A stretch of 10,472 nucleotides of DNA from Gammaproteobacteria bacterium CG22_combo_CG10-13_8_21_14_all_40_8 (GCA_002770795.1 PCTP01000156.1:1-10472); one strand, 5' to 3'. Shown: positions 1-7,539, counted from the first letter of the stretch. Notes: generated by a model from the sequence alone, not told the origin. Numbers and translations are program-made.

Positions 1-18
1 CTCAACTAAAACTATTTA

Positions 19-27
19 TGCTATAAT
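19..27 (+). promoter_or_regulatory. Extended -10 promoter of the hyf-like operon
   Basis: A perfect -10 box TATAAT (22-27) is preceded by TG one base upstream (19-20), giving the extended -10 form TGNTATAAT. A -35 box at normal spacing would fall at or before base 1, so it is cut off by the window edge and cannot be judged; extended -10 promoters often do without a strong one. Transcription would start near base 34, leaving a leader of about 45 bases before the hyfB start. No operator is recognisable in what is visible. The promoter call rests on the consensus match and its position ahead of a gene with a good ribosome binding site. Confidence 0.65.
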
Positions 28-78
28 CTCGCTATCTTTTTTCACAACATAGCAAGCTTTTACAAGTAGGAGTTCTCA

Positions 79-2106
79 GTGCATCAAATTGTACTAGTGG
101 CTGTTTTAGTACTTTTAGCCTCCGCTCTCATTGCCTTAGTGGATAGCCAATCGCCCCGATTCTTCAGACCTTTGCATTTTATCACCATGGGCTTGGCTGG
201 AATTCTACTGAGTGTTGGTGGAGCCTATGGATTGATTCAATCACAAGATCATCATTGGCAATTAGCCCTTGGTCTACCATGGCTTCATTGGCATCAACAT
301 CTTGATACACTCAGTAGTTTCTTTACTTTAATTGTTGGTCTCGCGACTGTTGCTGTTGCTTTTTATGCCCCGGCTTATGCGAAAGAATATGATAAAACAC
401 CACAGCCTTTTGCTGCTTTAGGATTTCCAACCGCCATATTTATTGCAGCTATGGAGTTAGTCCTGCTGGCAGATGATGCCCTAACCTTTATGATTGCTTG
501 GGAACTTATGTCCTTAAGTAGTTATTTCTTAGTGACTTTTCAACATCAAAATAGTGCGAATAGACGGGCAGGATTTCTTTATTTATTGATGGCTCATGTT
601 GGTGGATTATTCATTTTATTATCCTTTGGCATCATGGCAGGTTTTGCTCAAGACTTTACTTTTTCCAGCATGATGGCCAGTCATCTTTCTCCAGTATGGA
701 TGACATTAACCTTTGTTTTTGCCTTAATTGGATTTGGTATGAAGGCAGGCTTGGTGCCCATCCATATTTGGCTCCCAGAAGCGCATCCTGTGGCACCTTC
801 TCACATTTCTGCATTGATGTCTGGGGTGATGCTAAAAATCGCCGTTTATGGATTTATTCGTGTGGTTTTTCATCTGATTGGCGATATTTTTTGGGAATGG
901 GGAGCGGCTCTTTTGATCGTTGCTGCTATCACAGCGCTTTATGGTGTACTCAGTGCAATGATTCAAGAAGACATCAAAAAATTACTGGCCTACTCTTCCA
1001 TTGAAAATATAGGCATCATTTTTATTGGCCTTGCGCTGTCGCTGATTTTCTTTGGTAACAACCTCCCAAAGCTGGGTGGTTTGGCTTTAGTTGCCGCCTT
1101 ATTACACGCATTAAATCATGCCATGTTTAAAAGTTTACTCTTTTTAGGCGCTGGCGCTGTGATCCAATCGAGTCATGAACATGATATGGATAGAATGGGT
1201 GGAATTCTTAAAAAAATGCCTTGGACGGGCGCGCTTTTTTTATTGGGTTGCATTAGCATTTCGGGGCTTCCTCCTTCCAATGGTTTTGTCTCAGAATGGC
1301 TGATCTTCCAAACCTCCCTGCAAGCAGAAGCATTAAGTAGTGGCGTTCTTCGAGCCATGATCCCATTAAGTGCAGCAGTATTGGCTCTCACAGGCGCTTT
1401 AGCAGCAACCTGTTTTGTTAAACTCTATGGTATTGCCTTTTTGGGAAAAGCCCGTGTACGTTCTGTCAAGCATATTAAAGAAGTGGATCGAGGTATGATT
1501 GTGGCTCAGGCCATTTTAGGTCTAATTTGCCTGCTCATTGGTTTCTTCCCAACCTTTGTTATAGAAGCCATCAATCATATCAGTTTACAAATAATGCATG
1601 TAGGGCTCTCTCAAGCCACCTCCCATGGTTGGATGTGGCTCACGCCCATTTCGGCAAAAACCGCGCAATACAATGCACCCCAAGTTTGGCTAGGATTATT
1701 ATTAGCCTTCTCTGGCTGGGCCTTTGTATATTTTTTAGTACGATTAAAACTCAAACACAGACGCGCCAAGGTCTCTCCCTGGAGTTGTGGCTTCGGCCCA
1801 TTAAATAGTCGCATGCAATATACTGGAGCAAGCTTTACTATGCCTGTAAAGCAAATTTTTGGTGGTTTATGGCAACATAATGAAGATAAATCTTTAGTGG
1901 CCAGAAATGGACTCACTGAACATGCTCACACCTTACGCTACAAAGAAAGTAATAAAGACAGTTTCTGGATACTTTTTTACTTACCCATTGTCAATCTGCT
2001 TAATCAAGCAACACGTCGTATAGGAATAATCCAAACAGGACATTTACGCCACTATTTAGGTTATTCCTTTTTCACTTTGTTATTCCTCTTATGGCTTATA
2101 TCATGA
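79..2106 (+). CDS. hyfB: HyfB-like antiporter subunit of an Ehr / group 4 hydrogenase-related complex
   Basis: A 675-residue, strongly hydrophobic protein of the proton-conducting membrane transporter family (NuoL/NuoM/HyfB/HycC), with roughly 15 predicted membrane helices. Family landmarks seen: W141-E142 in AWELMSLSSYF; K222 in FGMKAGLVPIHIWLPEAHP; DIKKLLAYSSIENIG at about 298-312; K351 in NHAMFKSLLF; and E406 in GLPPSNGFVSEW. In complex I these buried Glu and Lys residues form the proton path, so ion translocation looks intact (inference). The C-terminal extension with WSCGFGPL...MQYTGASFTMP (about 568-589) is typical of HyfB/HycC rather than NuoL. The start is GTG at 79, chosen because AGGAG (68-72) lies six bases upstream. 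It is the first gene of a six-gene operon and its stop overlaps hyfC by ATGA. Family assignment is firm; ion specificity and physiological role are not known. Confidence 0.93.
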   Translation: MHQIVLVAVLVLLASALIALVDSQSPRFFRPLHFITMGLAGILLSVGGAYGLIQSQDHHWQLALGLPWLHWHQHLDTLSSFFTLIVGLATVAVAFYAPAYAKEYDKTPQPFAALGFPTAIFIAAMELVLLADDALTFMIAWELMSLSSYFLVTFQHQNSANRRAGFLYLLMAHVGGLFILLSFGIMAGFAQDFTFSSMMASHLSPVWMTLTFVFALIGFGMKAGLVPIHIWLPEAHPVAPSHISALMSGVMLKIAVYGFIRVVFHLIGDIFWEWGAALLIVAAITALYGVLSAMIQEDIKKLLAYSSIENIGIIFIGLALSLIFFGNNLPKLGGLALVAALLHALNHAMFKSLLFLGAGAVIQSSHEHDMDRMGGILKKMPWTGALFLLGCISISGLPPSNGFVSEWLIFQTSLQAEALSSGVLRAMIPLSAAVLALTGALAATCFVKLYGIAFLGKARVRSVKHIKEVDRGMIVAQAILGLICLLIGFFPTFVIEAINHISLQIMHVGLSQATSHGWMWLTPISAKTAQYNAPQVWLGLLLAFSGWAFVYFLVRLKLKHRRAKVSPWSCGFGPLNSRMQYTGASFTMPVKQIFGGLWQHNEDKSLVARNGLTEHAHTLRYKESNKDSFWILFYLPIVNLLNQATRRIGIIQTGHLRHYLGYSFFTLLFLLWLIS

Positions 2107-3050
2107 ATTTGAATGGATGGATGCTGGTATTATTACAGTCAGCGCTATTTGTGCTGTTGTCGCCACTTTTAACCGGTTGGTTAAAATGGTGGAAATGCCA
2201 TTTACAAAACCGTCAAGCGCCTCCCATGACGCAACCCTATTACGATCTGTGGAAGCTATTTGGCAAACAGGCTCTACTCTCTAAAAACACGTCCTTTATT
2301 TTTCGAGTAACACCCTACATGATAAGTGGCGTCACTCTATTAGCGGCATCGATTATTCCCCTTATTTTAGTCAGAGTTCCTTCAGCCGCTAGCGCCGACG
2401 TTATTGTCTTGGTGGGTTTTTTTGCTCTTGCGCGATTTTTTCAGGCGCTCGCTGGCATGGATACAGGCACGGCATTTGGAGGCATGGGCGCAAGCCGGGA
2501 AATGACGGTCTCTGCATTGGCAGAACCTGCCATGCTCATGGCAGTGTTCACCCTCTCAATGGTCGCTCATAGCACCAATCTTTCATCAGTTATTGAGTCT
2601 ATTTTATCTCAAGGTTTGGTACTAAGACCCTCTTTATTATTTACATTTTTTGGACTGCTATTGGTAGCGCTTGCCGAAACCGGTCGTATTCCTGTGGATA
2701 ATCCCTCCACTCATTTGGAGTTGACCATGATCCATGAAGCCATGATCCTTGAATATAGTGGCCGTATGCTTGCATTAATCGAATGGACCTCCATGACAAA
2801 ATTGATGATTTATGCTGTTTTAATTGTGAATATATTTTTCCCTTGGGGAATTTCACAACGCTTAGATTTTGCTAATATTTTATTCGCTTTTATGGCTGTT
2901 TGCGGCAAATTAATGGTGTTGACCCTGGTTTTAGCCATCTCTGAAACGGTTCTCGCTAAAATGCGTTTTTTCCGCATTCCCGTCTTTCTCTCCTTGGCCT
3001 TCACCTTATCTTTGCTTGGCTTACTCAGTCACATCATCTTGGAGATCTGA
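2103..3050 (+). CDS. hyfC: HyfC-like (NuoH-type) membrane anchor subunit
   Basis: A 315-residue membrane protein of the NuoH/HyfC/HycD family, which in related complexes joins the soluble redox arm to the membrane arm. With the ATG at 2103 as residue 1, diagnostic stretches are LQNRQAPPMTQPYYDLWKL (34-52), the family's first cytoplasmic loop; AGMDTGTAFGGMGASREMT (117-135); and RIPVDNPSTHLELTMIHEAM (195-214) followed by ILEYSGR. The second acidic loop corresponds to the charged region of NuoH that lines the quinone cavity in complex I. About eight helices are expected. Start choice: ATG at 2103 makes an ATGA overlap with the hyfB stop, as at two other junctions of this operon. An in-frame ATG at 2091 would add MAYI. 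Neither has a clear Shine-Dalgarno, so translational coupling to hyfB is likely. The HyfD-type antiporter that lies between hyfC and hyfE in E. coli hyf is absent here. Confidence 0.92.
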   Translation: MNLNGWMLVLLQSALFVLLSPLLTGWLKWWKCHLQNRQAPPMTQPYYDLWKLFGKQALLSKNTSFIFRVTPYMISGVTLLAASIIPLILVRVPSAASADVIVLVGFFALARFFQALAGMDTGTAFGGMGASREMTVSALAEPAMLMAVFTLSMVAHSTNLSSVIESILSQGLVLRPSLLFTFFGLLLVALAETGRIPVDNPSTHLELTMIHEAMILEYSGRMLALIEWTSMTKLMIYAVLIVNIFFPWGISQRLDFANILFAFMAVCGKLMVLTLVLAISETVLAKMRFFRIPVFLSLAFTLSLLGLLSHIILEI

Positions 3051-3052
3051 AA

Positions 3053-3730
3053 ATGCATCTTATCTCACTGCCCATTGAAGAACAGGCGATTTTACTACTC
3101 GCTGGGATGGTGTTATTTACGTCTTTCATTTTGCTGGCTCAACCTAGAATTGTCTCCACCATCCATAGTTTTGCTTGGCAGGGTATCTTGTTGGCTTTGG
3201 TCACGGTTTTGGTGGCATATGATACGGGACTTCATCATCTCTATATTTCGGCATTGATCACATTCTTAATGAAGGGTTTATTTATTCCTTGGTTACTCCA
3301 TCGACTCATCCATAAAATGGAGTTCCAACGAGAAAAAGACATCATTCATCATCCCGCATTGGTATTACTGGCAGGCGGTTTTCTCGTAATTTTTTGTTAC
3401 TCTACCGCTTTGCCCATTGCCAAAACGTCAAACTCCGTCACCCAACCCATTATTGGGCTTAGTATGGCGATGGTGATGCTTGGTATGTTAATGCTTATCA
3501 CCCGTCGTAAAGCAGTCAGCCAGGTGATTGGTTTTATGGCCATGGAAAATGGCTTATTTTTTGCCGCGATTTCAGCAACCCACGGCATGCCTATGGTGGT
3601 TGAACTGGGCATTGCCTTTGACGTTTTTGTTGCATCCATTATTTTTGGTATTTTCTTTTTCCATATTAAAAACAGTTTTGATTCTTTAGATGTGGATCAA
3701 ATGTCAAAACTGTCTGAGATCGATCGATGA
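3053..3730 (+). CDS. hyfE: HyfE-like (NuoK-related) membrane subunit
   Basis: A 225-residue hydrophobic protein, close to the usual size of HyfE (about 215), with about six or seven membrane helices. The C-terminal half resembles NuoK: MENGLFFAAISATHGMP (164-180) followed by VELGIAFDVFVA (183-194). E165 and E184 fall where NuoK has its two buried glutamates, and D190 is a further acidic residue within the membrane, so the subunit is probably part of the ion path (inference from complex I). The N-terminal half has no NuoK counterpart and is characteristic of HyfE. ATG 3053 follows hyfC by two bases and is preceded by GGAG (3041-3044) at eight-base spacing. The stop overlaps the hyfF start by ATGA (3727-3730). 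Assignment is supported by the motifs, by gene order, and by the presence of HyfF directly after it. Confidence 0.9.
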   Translation: MHLISLPIEEQAILLLAGMVLFTSFILLAQPRIVSTIHSFAWQGILLALVTVLVAYDTGLHHLYISALITFLMKGLFIPWLLHRLIHKMEFQREKDIIHHPALVLLAGGFLVIFCYSTALPIAKTSNSVTQPIIGLSMAMVMLGMLMLITRRKAVSQVIGFMAMENGLFFAAISATHGMPMVVELGIAFDVFVASIIFGIFFFHIKNSFDSLDVDQMSKLSEIDR

Positions 3731-5205
3731 ACCTGATCTATTTAACACTTATCACACCTTTAATTGGCGGGTTTACTCTGGCTTGGGTAAAAAGTCCAAA
3801 ATTAGGTGCCACTTTAAATAGTGCTTTTTCTTTGGCGAATGTGCTTGTTGCCGCTGCACTATTATTAGAGGTGAGCCAACAAACCACTGCAGGCAATCCC
3901 AGTAGTAATTGGTATGTGGACTCTCTGAGTGTCTATCTGATTGGCTTAACTGTCTTTGTGGGATTTACCACCTCTATTTTTTCAAAACCTTATATGCTAC
4001 ATGAAGCAGAAGTGAGATCACTAACCAATTCCAGAATGAGACTCTATCATGCAAGCTTTCAAGGGTTTATTTTCACCATGTTATTGGCTCTCTCAACCAA
4101 TAATTTGGGTATTTTGTGGGTTGCATTAGAAGGTGCGACATTAGCCACAGTCTTATTGGTGAGCCTTTACCGTACTCAAGAATCCATTGAGGCTGCTTGG
4201 AAATATTTTATCCTCTGTGGTGTGGGCATTGCTCAAGCCTTATTTGGAACCGTGTTGATTTATTACGCTGCAGCTCAGGTCATTCCAAACGGCGACAGCA
4301 CCTTACTTTGGACGGAATTGTCCACCCATGCCCCAGAACTTAATCCTGTGATTGTTTCCATTGCTTTTGTGTTTCTCATTGTGGGATACGGCACAAAGGT
4401 CGGCTTGGTACCATTGCATAATTGGCTGCCAGATGCCCATTCTGAAGGACCGACCCCCATGTCAGCAGTATTATCGGGTCTACTTTTGAATGTTGCCCTG
4501 TATGCACTGATCCGCTTTAAAATGATCACGGATAGTGCGCTACAATTTAGTCACATGCCACATCTTGCAGGTTTTTTGATGATGGGATTTGGCCTGTTAT
4601 CTTTTAGTGTCGCCGCTTTATTTTTGCATCGACAAACCGACATTAAACGATTATTCAGTTATTCTTCGATAGAGCACATGGCATTAATGACTTTTGGCAT
4701 TGGTTTAGGCACGCCTTTATCCGTCTTTGCGGCTTTATTACATATGCTGGTACATGGCCTCACTAAATCGGCAATTTTTATCACCGTTGGACATGCCTCT
4801 CAAATTGCGGGTACACAACGTATTGAAAAAATCCGTGGCCTCATCCAAACTCAGCCCAGTGTAGGATGGGGACTAATGCTTGGCACTGCAGCCATTGCGG
4901 GATTTCCTCCCTTTGGTATTTTCACCAGTGAATTTTTATTACTGAGTTCCACCATTCATACCTACCCATGGTTAGCGATCCCCTTGTTAACTGGGTTAGC
5001 CATAGCTTTCGCCGGTTTGTTTCGTCATATTCAACCCATCTGTTTTGGTATCGCTCCTGAAGGACAAAAACCAGTTCCAGCCACCATGTGGCCAGTCTAT
5101 TTACATTTAACGCTGGTATTAATATTAGGTATTGCGCTGTCTGAGCAACTATCCATGTGGTTTGATAAGGTCACTTTATTGATTACAGGAAGCCATGTAT
5201 TATGA
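3727..5205 (+). CDS. hyfF: HyfF-like second antiporter subunit
   Basis: A 492-residue membrane protein of the NuoM/NuoN/HyfF branch of the proton-conducting transporter family, about 13-14 helices and normal length. Key residues seen: E135 in LWVALEGATLA; K224 in GYGTKVGLVPLHNWLPDAHS, followed by EGPTPMSAVLSGLL; DIKRLFSYSSIEHMA (305-319); K347 in HGLTKSAIF; E402 in GFPPFGIFTSEF. All the charged positions expected of a working antiporter module are present, which argues against a decayed complex. Translation begins at ATG 3727, inside the hyfE stop (ATGA), and ends in another ATGA overlap with hyfG, so it is translationally coupled on both sides. With HyfB it gives this complex two large antiporter-like subunits, fewer than the three of complex I or E. 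coli Hyf (B, D, F). The ion moved (proton or sodium) cannot be told from sequence. Confidence 0.93.
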   Translation: MNLIYLTLITPLIGGFTLAWVKSPKLGATLNSAFSLANVLVAAALLLEVSQQTTAGNPSSNWYVDSLSVYLIGLTVFVGFTTSIFSKPYMLHEAEVRSLTNSRMRLYHASFQGFIFTMLLALSTNNLGILWVALEGATLATVLLVSLYRTQESIEAAWKYFILCGVGIAQALFGTVLIYYAAAQVIPNGDSTLLWTELSTHAPELNPVIVSIAFVFLIVGYGTKVGLVPLHNWLPDAHSEGPTPMSAVLSGLLLNVALYALIRFKMITDSALQFSHMPHLAGFLMMGFGLLSFSVAALFLHRQTDIKRLFSYSSIEHMALMTFGIGLGTPLSVFAALLHMLVHGLTKSAIFITVGHASQIAGTQRIEKIRGLIQTQPSVGWGLMLGTAAIAGFPPFGIFTSEFLLLSSTIHTYPWLAIPLLTGLAIAFAGLFRHIQPICFGIAPEGQKPVPATMWPVYLHLTLVLILGIALSEQLSMWFDKVTLLITGSHVL

Positions 5206-6875
5206 CTCTACATACATCCAATCCCAATAATCCTGTTCAAGCTGCGACAATTTGGACTCAACCCATTGCAGAAAACCTACAAAAACTTGGGATCAAGTCT
5301 GATTTTCAACCCCATTCTCAATGGATTAGCAGACTTAGCCTCAATCGCTCAGATTGGTTAACGGTCGCAGAAGTACTCCGCAGTTTAGAAGCGAGATTTA
5401 GTGCATTATGGGCGGATGAATTTCCCGAATATGCAGAAGTTTTATGCCTCTATTTTGTGGAAAACCATTATCTTTTAGTAACCACAAAAATTTGTACCCC
5501 AGAACTTCATTTAGCCTCCATCACAACCGTTTTTCCAGCTGCCAATAGAATGGAGCGCCATACTCAAGATTTATTGGGTATTGCTTTTAATGACAGCCCT
5601 GATGATCGCCGCTGGACCAGACATCGCGCTTGGAAAGAAAAAGAATATCCATTAAGACAACATTTCCCTTTACAACCTGAAGCACAAAAACCCACGCCAG
5701 CTGATAGCCACTACCCATTTTTCCAAACTCAAGGTAGTGCAGTCTACGAGATCCCTGTGGGTCCAATTCACGCGGGCATTATTGAGCCGGGGCATTTTCG
5801 CTTTCAAGCTGTAGGTGAAACCATTCTCAACATAGAAGAACGCTTAGGTTACACCCACAAAGGCATCGAAAAACTGGCCGTAGGCCGCTCACCACAAGAC
5901 TTATTAAAACTGGCTGCTCGTGTGTCGGGAGATAGCAGCGTGGCGCATAGTTGGGCCGCAGCCAAAGCCTTAGAAAGCCAACTCAATATTCAAGTGGATA
6001 ATAAAGTTCATCTATTAAGAGCGCTGATCTGTGAACGTGAGCGTATTGCTAATCATGTAGGTGATATAGGCGCCATCTGTAATGATGTGGGATTTACTTT
6101 CCCTCATCAGCAATGTGCCCGCATGAGAGAACTTTGGCAACGCCAGCAAAACCTGGTATTCGGACACAGACTATTAATGGACTGTATTACTTTGGGTGAT
6201 GTGAGCTTTAGCCTAGAAGACGCCCAGCTAAACAAACTACAAAACGAAGCCTTCGATTTTAAAAAGGATTTTTCTCAACTGATACAGATCATTCAAGATT
6301 ATCCATCATTGGAGGATCGCTTAGCCAACACCGGCACCCTACCCCCCATCACAGCCAAACAACTCGGTTGTTTGGGTTACGTCGCCAAAGCCAGTCGCTT
6401 TTATGTGGATGTACGAATCGACACACCTTATCCGCCTTATCATATGTTTTGTCCGGATAAAATTCGCCATAAAACGGGTGATGTGATGAGTCGTTTGCAA
6501 GTGAGGGTGGATGAAGTAAGAGACAGTTTGCGGCTGATTGAAGAAATTTTAAACTGTTTAAAATCAGATACAGCTCCCTGCGCCATCTCAGGGGATCAGG
6601 CGGCGGATCTCATTGAGGAAAAAGCAAGCCATCAATCCTCCCATTCTAAAACCAGTTCAAACATCGGTTCTATTGGACTGGTGGAAGCCTGGCGCGGAGA
6701 GCTGATCTGTTACATACGTTTAGATGCAGACGGAAAAGTCTGTCGTTATTTTCCGCGTGATCCCAGCTGGTTAAATTGGCCAGCCTTAGAAGCCTTGCTA
6801 GACGGAAATATTGTGCCAGATTTTCCTGTCTGCAATAAATCCGTGAATGCTTCTTATTCTGGCGTGGATCTTTAG
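5202..6875 (+). CDS. hyfG: HyfG-like large subunit lacking the [NiFe] ligands (Ehr type, NuoC-NuoD fusion)
   Basis: A 557-residue soluble subunit with two domains. Residues 1 to about 165 are NuoC-like (30 kDa), with NRMERHTQDLLGIAF (115-129) and PDDRRW (133-138). Residues about 180-557 are NuoD/hydrogenase-large-like, with GPIHAGIIEPGHFRFQ (187-202) and YTHKGIEKLAVGR (217-229). Hydrogenases of this family carry RxCGxC and, near the C-terminus, DPCxxC. Here the first reads RVSGDS (240-245), with Ser242 and Ser245 in place of both cysteines. The C-terminus reads NASYSGVDL (549-557), with Ser551 and Gly554 at the other two positions by my own alignment. No Ni-Fe centre can be bound in the usual way, so hydrogen chemistry is not expected. 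The C-terminal NWPALEALLDGNIVPDFP (525-542) and VEAWRGE (494-500) match the Ehr branch as I know it. A Ser/His-rich linker lies at about 476-487. ATG 5202 overlaps the hyfF stop and has AGGAAG (5187-5192) upstream. The substrate is unknown. Confidence 0.92.
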   Translation: MTLHTSNPNNPVQAATIWTQPIAENLQKLGIKSDFQPHSQWISRLSLNRSDWLTVAEVLRSLEARFSALWADEFPEYAEVLCLYFVENHYLLVTTKICTPELHLASITTVFPAANRMERHTQDLLGIAFNDSPDDRRWTRHRAWKEKEYPLRQHFPLQPEAQKPTPADSHYPFFQTQGSAVYEIPVGPIHAGIIEPGHFRFQAVGETILNIEERLGYTHKGIEKLAVGRSPQDLLKLAARVSGDSSVAHSWAAAKALESQLNIQVDNKVHLLRALICERERIANHVGDIGAICNDVGFTFPHQQCARMRELWQRQQNLVFGHRLLMDCITLGDVSFSLEDAQLNKLQNEAFDFKKDFSQLIQIIQDYPSLEDRLANTGTLPPITAKQLGCLGYVAKASRFYVDVRIDTPYPPYHMFCPDKIRHKTGDVMSRLQVRVDEVRDSLRLIEEILNCLKSDTAPCAISGDQAADLIEEKASHQSSHSKTSSNIGSIGLVEAWRGELICYIRLDADGKVCRYFPRDPSWLNWPALEALLDGNIVPDFPVCNKSVNASYSGVDL

Positions 6876-6884
6876 AGGTAATCT

Positions 6885-7397
6885 ATGTTCAAAGTATTAA
6901 AAAAAATTATCTCCATCGGCATCGTCACAGAGACGCTTGAGATAGATAAAAATGTCGAGTTGTTGGGCAATAAATTAAAACAACAAGTCAATAAACGCTT
7001 TGCTCGATCTCTAGCGATTCGCGCAGTTGATTCAGGATCTTGCAATGGTTGTGAATTAGAACTCCACGCTATCAATAATGCCTTTTATGATGCAGAACGC
7101 TACGGCATTCATTTTGTTGCTTCCCCTCGTCATGCCGATATATTATTAGTCACAGGTTGTGTTTCCCGTCATATGGAAGAAGCGGTATTCAAAGCCTACA
7201 CCGCTATGCCTCATCCAAAATGGGTCATTGCACTCGGAAATTGTGCCATTGATGGTGGCATATTTGGATCAAGCTACGCATCGTTGGGTGGTTTACAAAA
7301 ACTCATTCAAGTGGATTACCAAATCGCCGGTTGTGCCCCAACACCATTAAACATCTTACAAGGGTTACTAGGATTTATGGAGCATCTATCCGAATAA
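6885..7397 (+). CDS. hyfI: HyfI-like (NuoB-type) [4Fe-4S] small subunit
   Basis: A 170-residue soluble iron-sulfur protein of the NuoB/HycG/HyfI family. The four expected cluster ligands are all present: C53 and C56 in DSGSCNGCELE, C120 in ALGNCAIDGGIFG, and C150 in AGCAPTP; C92 in VTGCVSRHM is a further conserved-looking cysteine. In relatives this subunit holds the proximal cluster that faces the large subunit's active-site cavity (N2 in complex I), so HyfG and HyfI should form an electron-transfer pair. ATG 6885 follows the hyfG stop by nine bases, with AGAGG (6874-6878) six bases upstream partly overlapping that stop. It is the last gene of the operon: the next gene starts 274 bases later behind its own likely promoter. 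The cluster is kept although the [NiFe] ligands of the partner are gone, so an alternative electron acceptor or donor must be assumed. Confidence 0.93.
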   Translation: MFKVLKKIISIGIVTETLEIDKNVELLGNKLKQQVNKRFARSLAIRAVDSGSCNGCELELHAINNAFYDAERYGIHFVASPRHADILLVTGCVSRHMEEAVFKAYTAMPHPKWVIALGNCAIDGGIFGSSYASLGGLQKLIQVDYQIAGCAPTPLNILQGLLGFMEHLSE

Positions 7398-7414
7398 AAC
7401 CATCTTTTGAACTT

Positions 7415-7444
7415 CTCTGCGCTCTCGGTGTTCTCTGTGGTTAA
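7415..7444 (+). repeat. Dispersed repeat copy A: three degenerate 9-base units
   Basis: The stretch divides into CTCTGCGCT, CTCGGTGTT and CTCTGTGGTT plus AA. A second copy at 10423-10452 is in the same orientation and matches at 25 of 30 positions when aligned without gaps. Both copies are intergenic. Similar CTCTGTGTCCTCTGTGG strings recur between genes in many bacterial genomes (recalled, not searched). The copy lies 18 bases after the hyfI stop and shows no coding sense. Confidence 0.65.
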
Positions 7445-7473
7445 ATAATCTTTATTCACCCAGTATTAACCAC
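7437..7473. repeat. 8-bp inverted repeat downstream of hyfI
   Basis: GTGGTTAA (7437-7444) and TTAACCAC (7466-7473) are perfect reverse complements around a 21-base AT-rich spacer. The left arm is the end of repeat copy A. No T-run follows the right arm, and an 8-bp stem with a long loop is weak, so I do not call it an intrinsic terminator. It is the only hairpin I find between hyfI and the next promoter, and it could be a half-sized version of a repeat element with palindromic ends. Confidence 0.35.
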
Positions 7474-7539
7474 CGCTATTCTCGGACAGGCCCCTAGATG
7501 GAAATTAATATAGTCTTGCACTACAAATACAGCAGTTAT

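Noticed and set aside
696..1004. Second + strand ORF inside hyfB, and another at 1527-1808
   Set aside because: They are out-of-frame readings of the conserved transporter core, with odd Cys/Trp-rich composition and no ribosome binding site that stands out.
3397..3639. Antisense ORF opposite hyfE, and similar ORFs at 1173-1391, 1611-1916, 2641-2856 and 4275-4529
   Set aside because: They lie wholly within well-recognised genes, show no known domain, and have compositions expected of shadow frames.
6872..7075. Short minus strand ORF overlapping the start of hyfI
   Set aside because: It covers the conserved N-terminus of HyfI, including the CxxC motif, on the other strand. No motif or regulatory context supports it.
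79..7397. A functional hydrogenase 4 or formate hydrogenlyase
   Set aside because: The large subunit lacks every [NiFe] cysteine, and no maturation, HyfA/HyfH or formate dehydrogenase genes are in the window. The hyf symbols are kept only as family labels.
79..7397. A standard respiratory complex I (nuo) operon
   Set aside because: Gene order, the HyfE-type protein with an N-terminal half lacking in NuoK, the HyfB C-terminal extension and the absence of NuoE, F, G, I, J and A homologues all point to the Hyf/Ehr branch.
7415..7473. Intrinsic terminator of the hyf operon
   Set aside because: The only hairpin has an 8-bp stem, a 21-base loop and no following T-run. The operon's real 3' end cannot be located from sequence.
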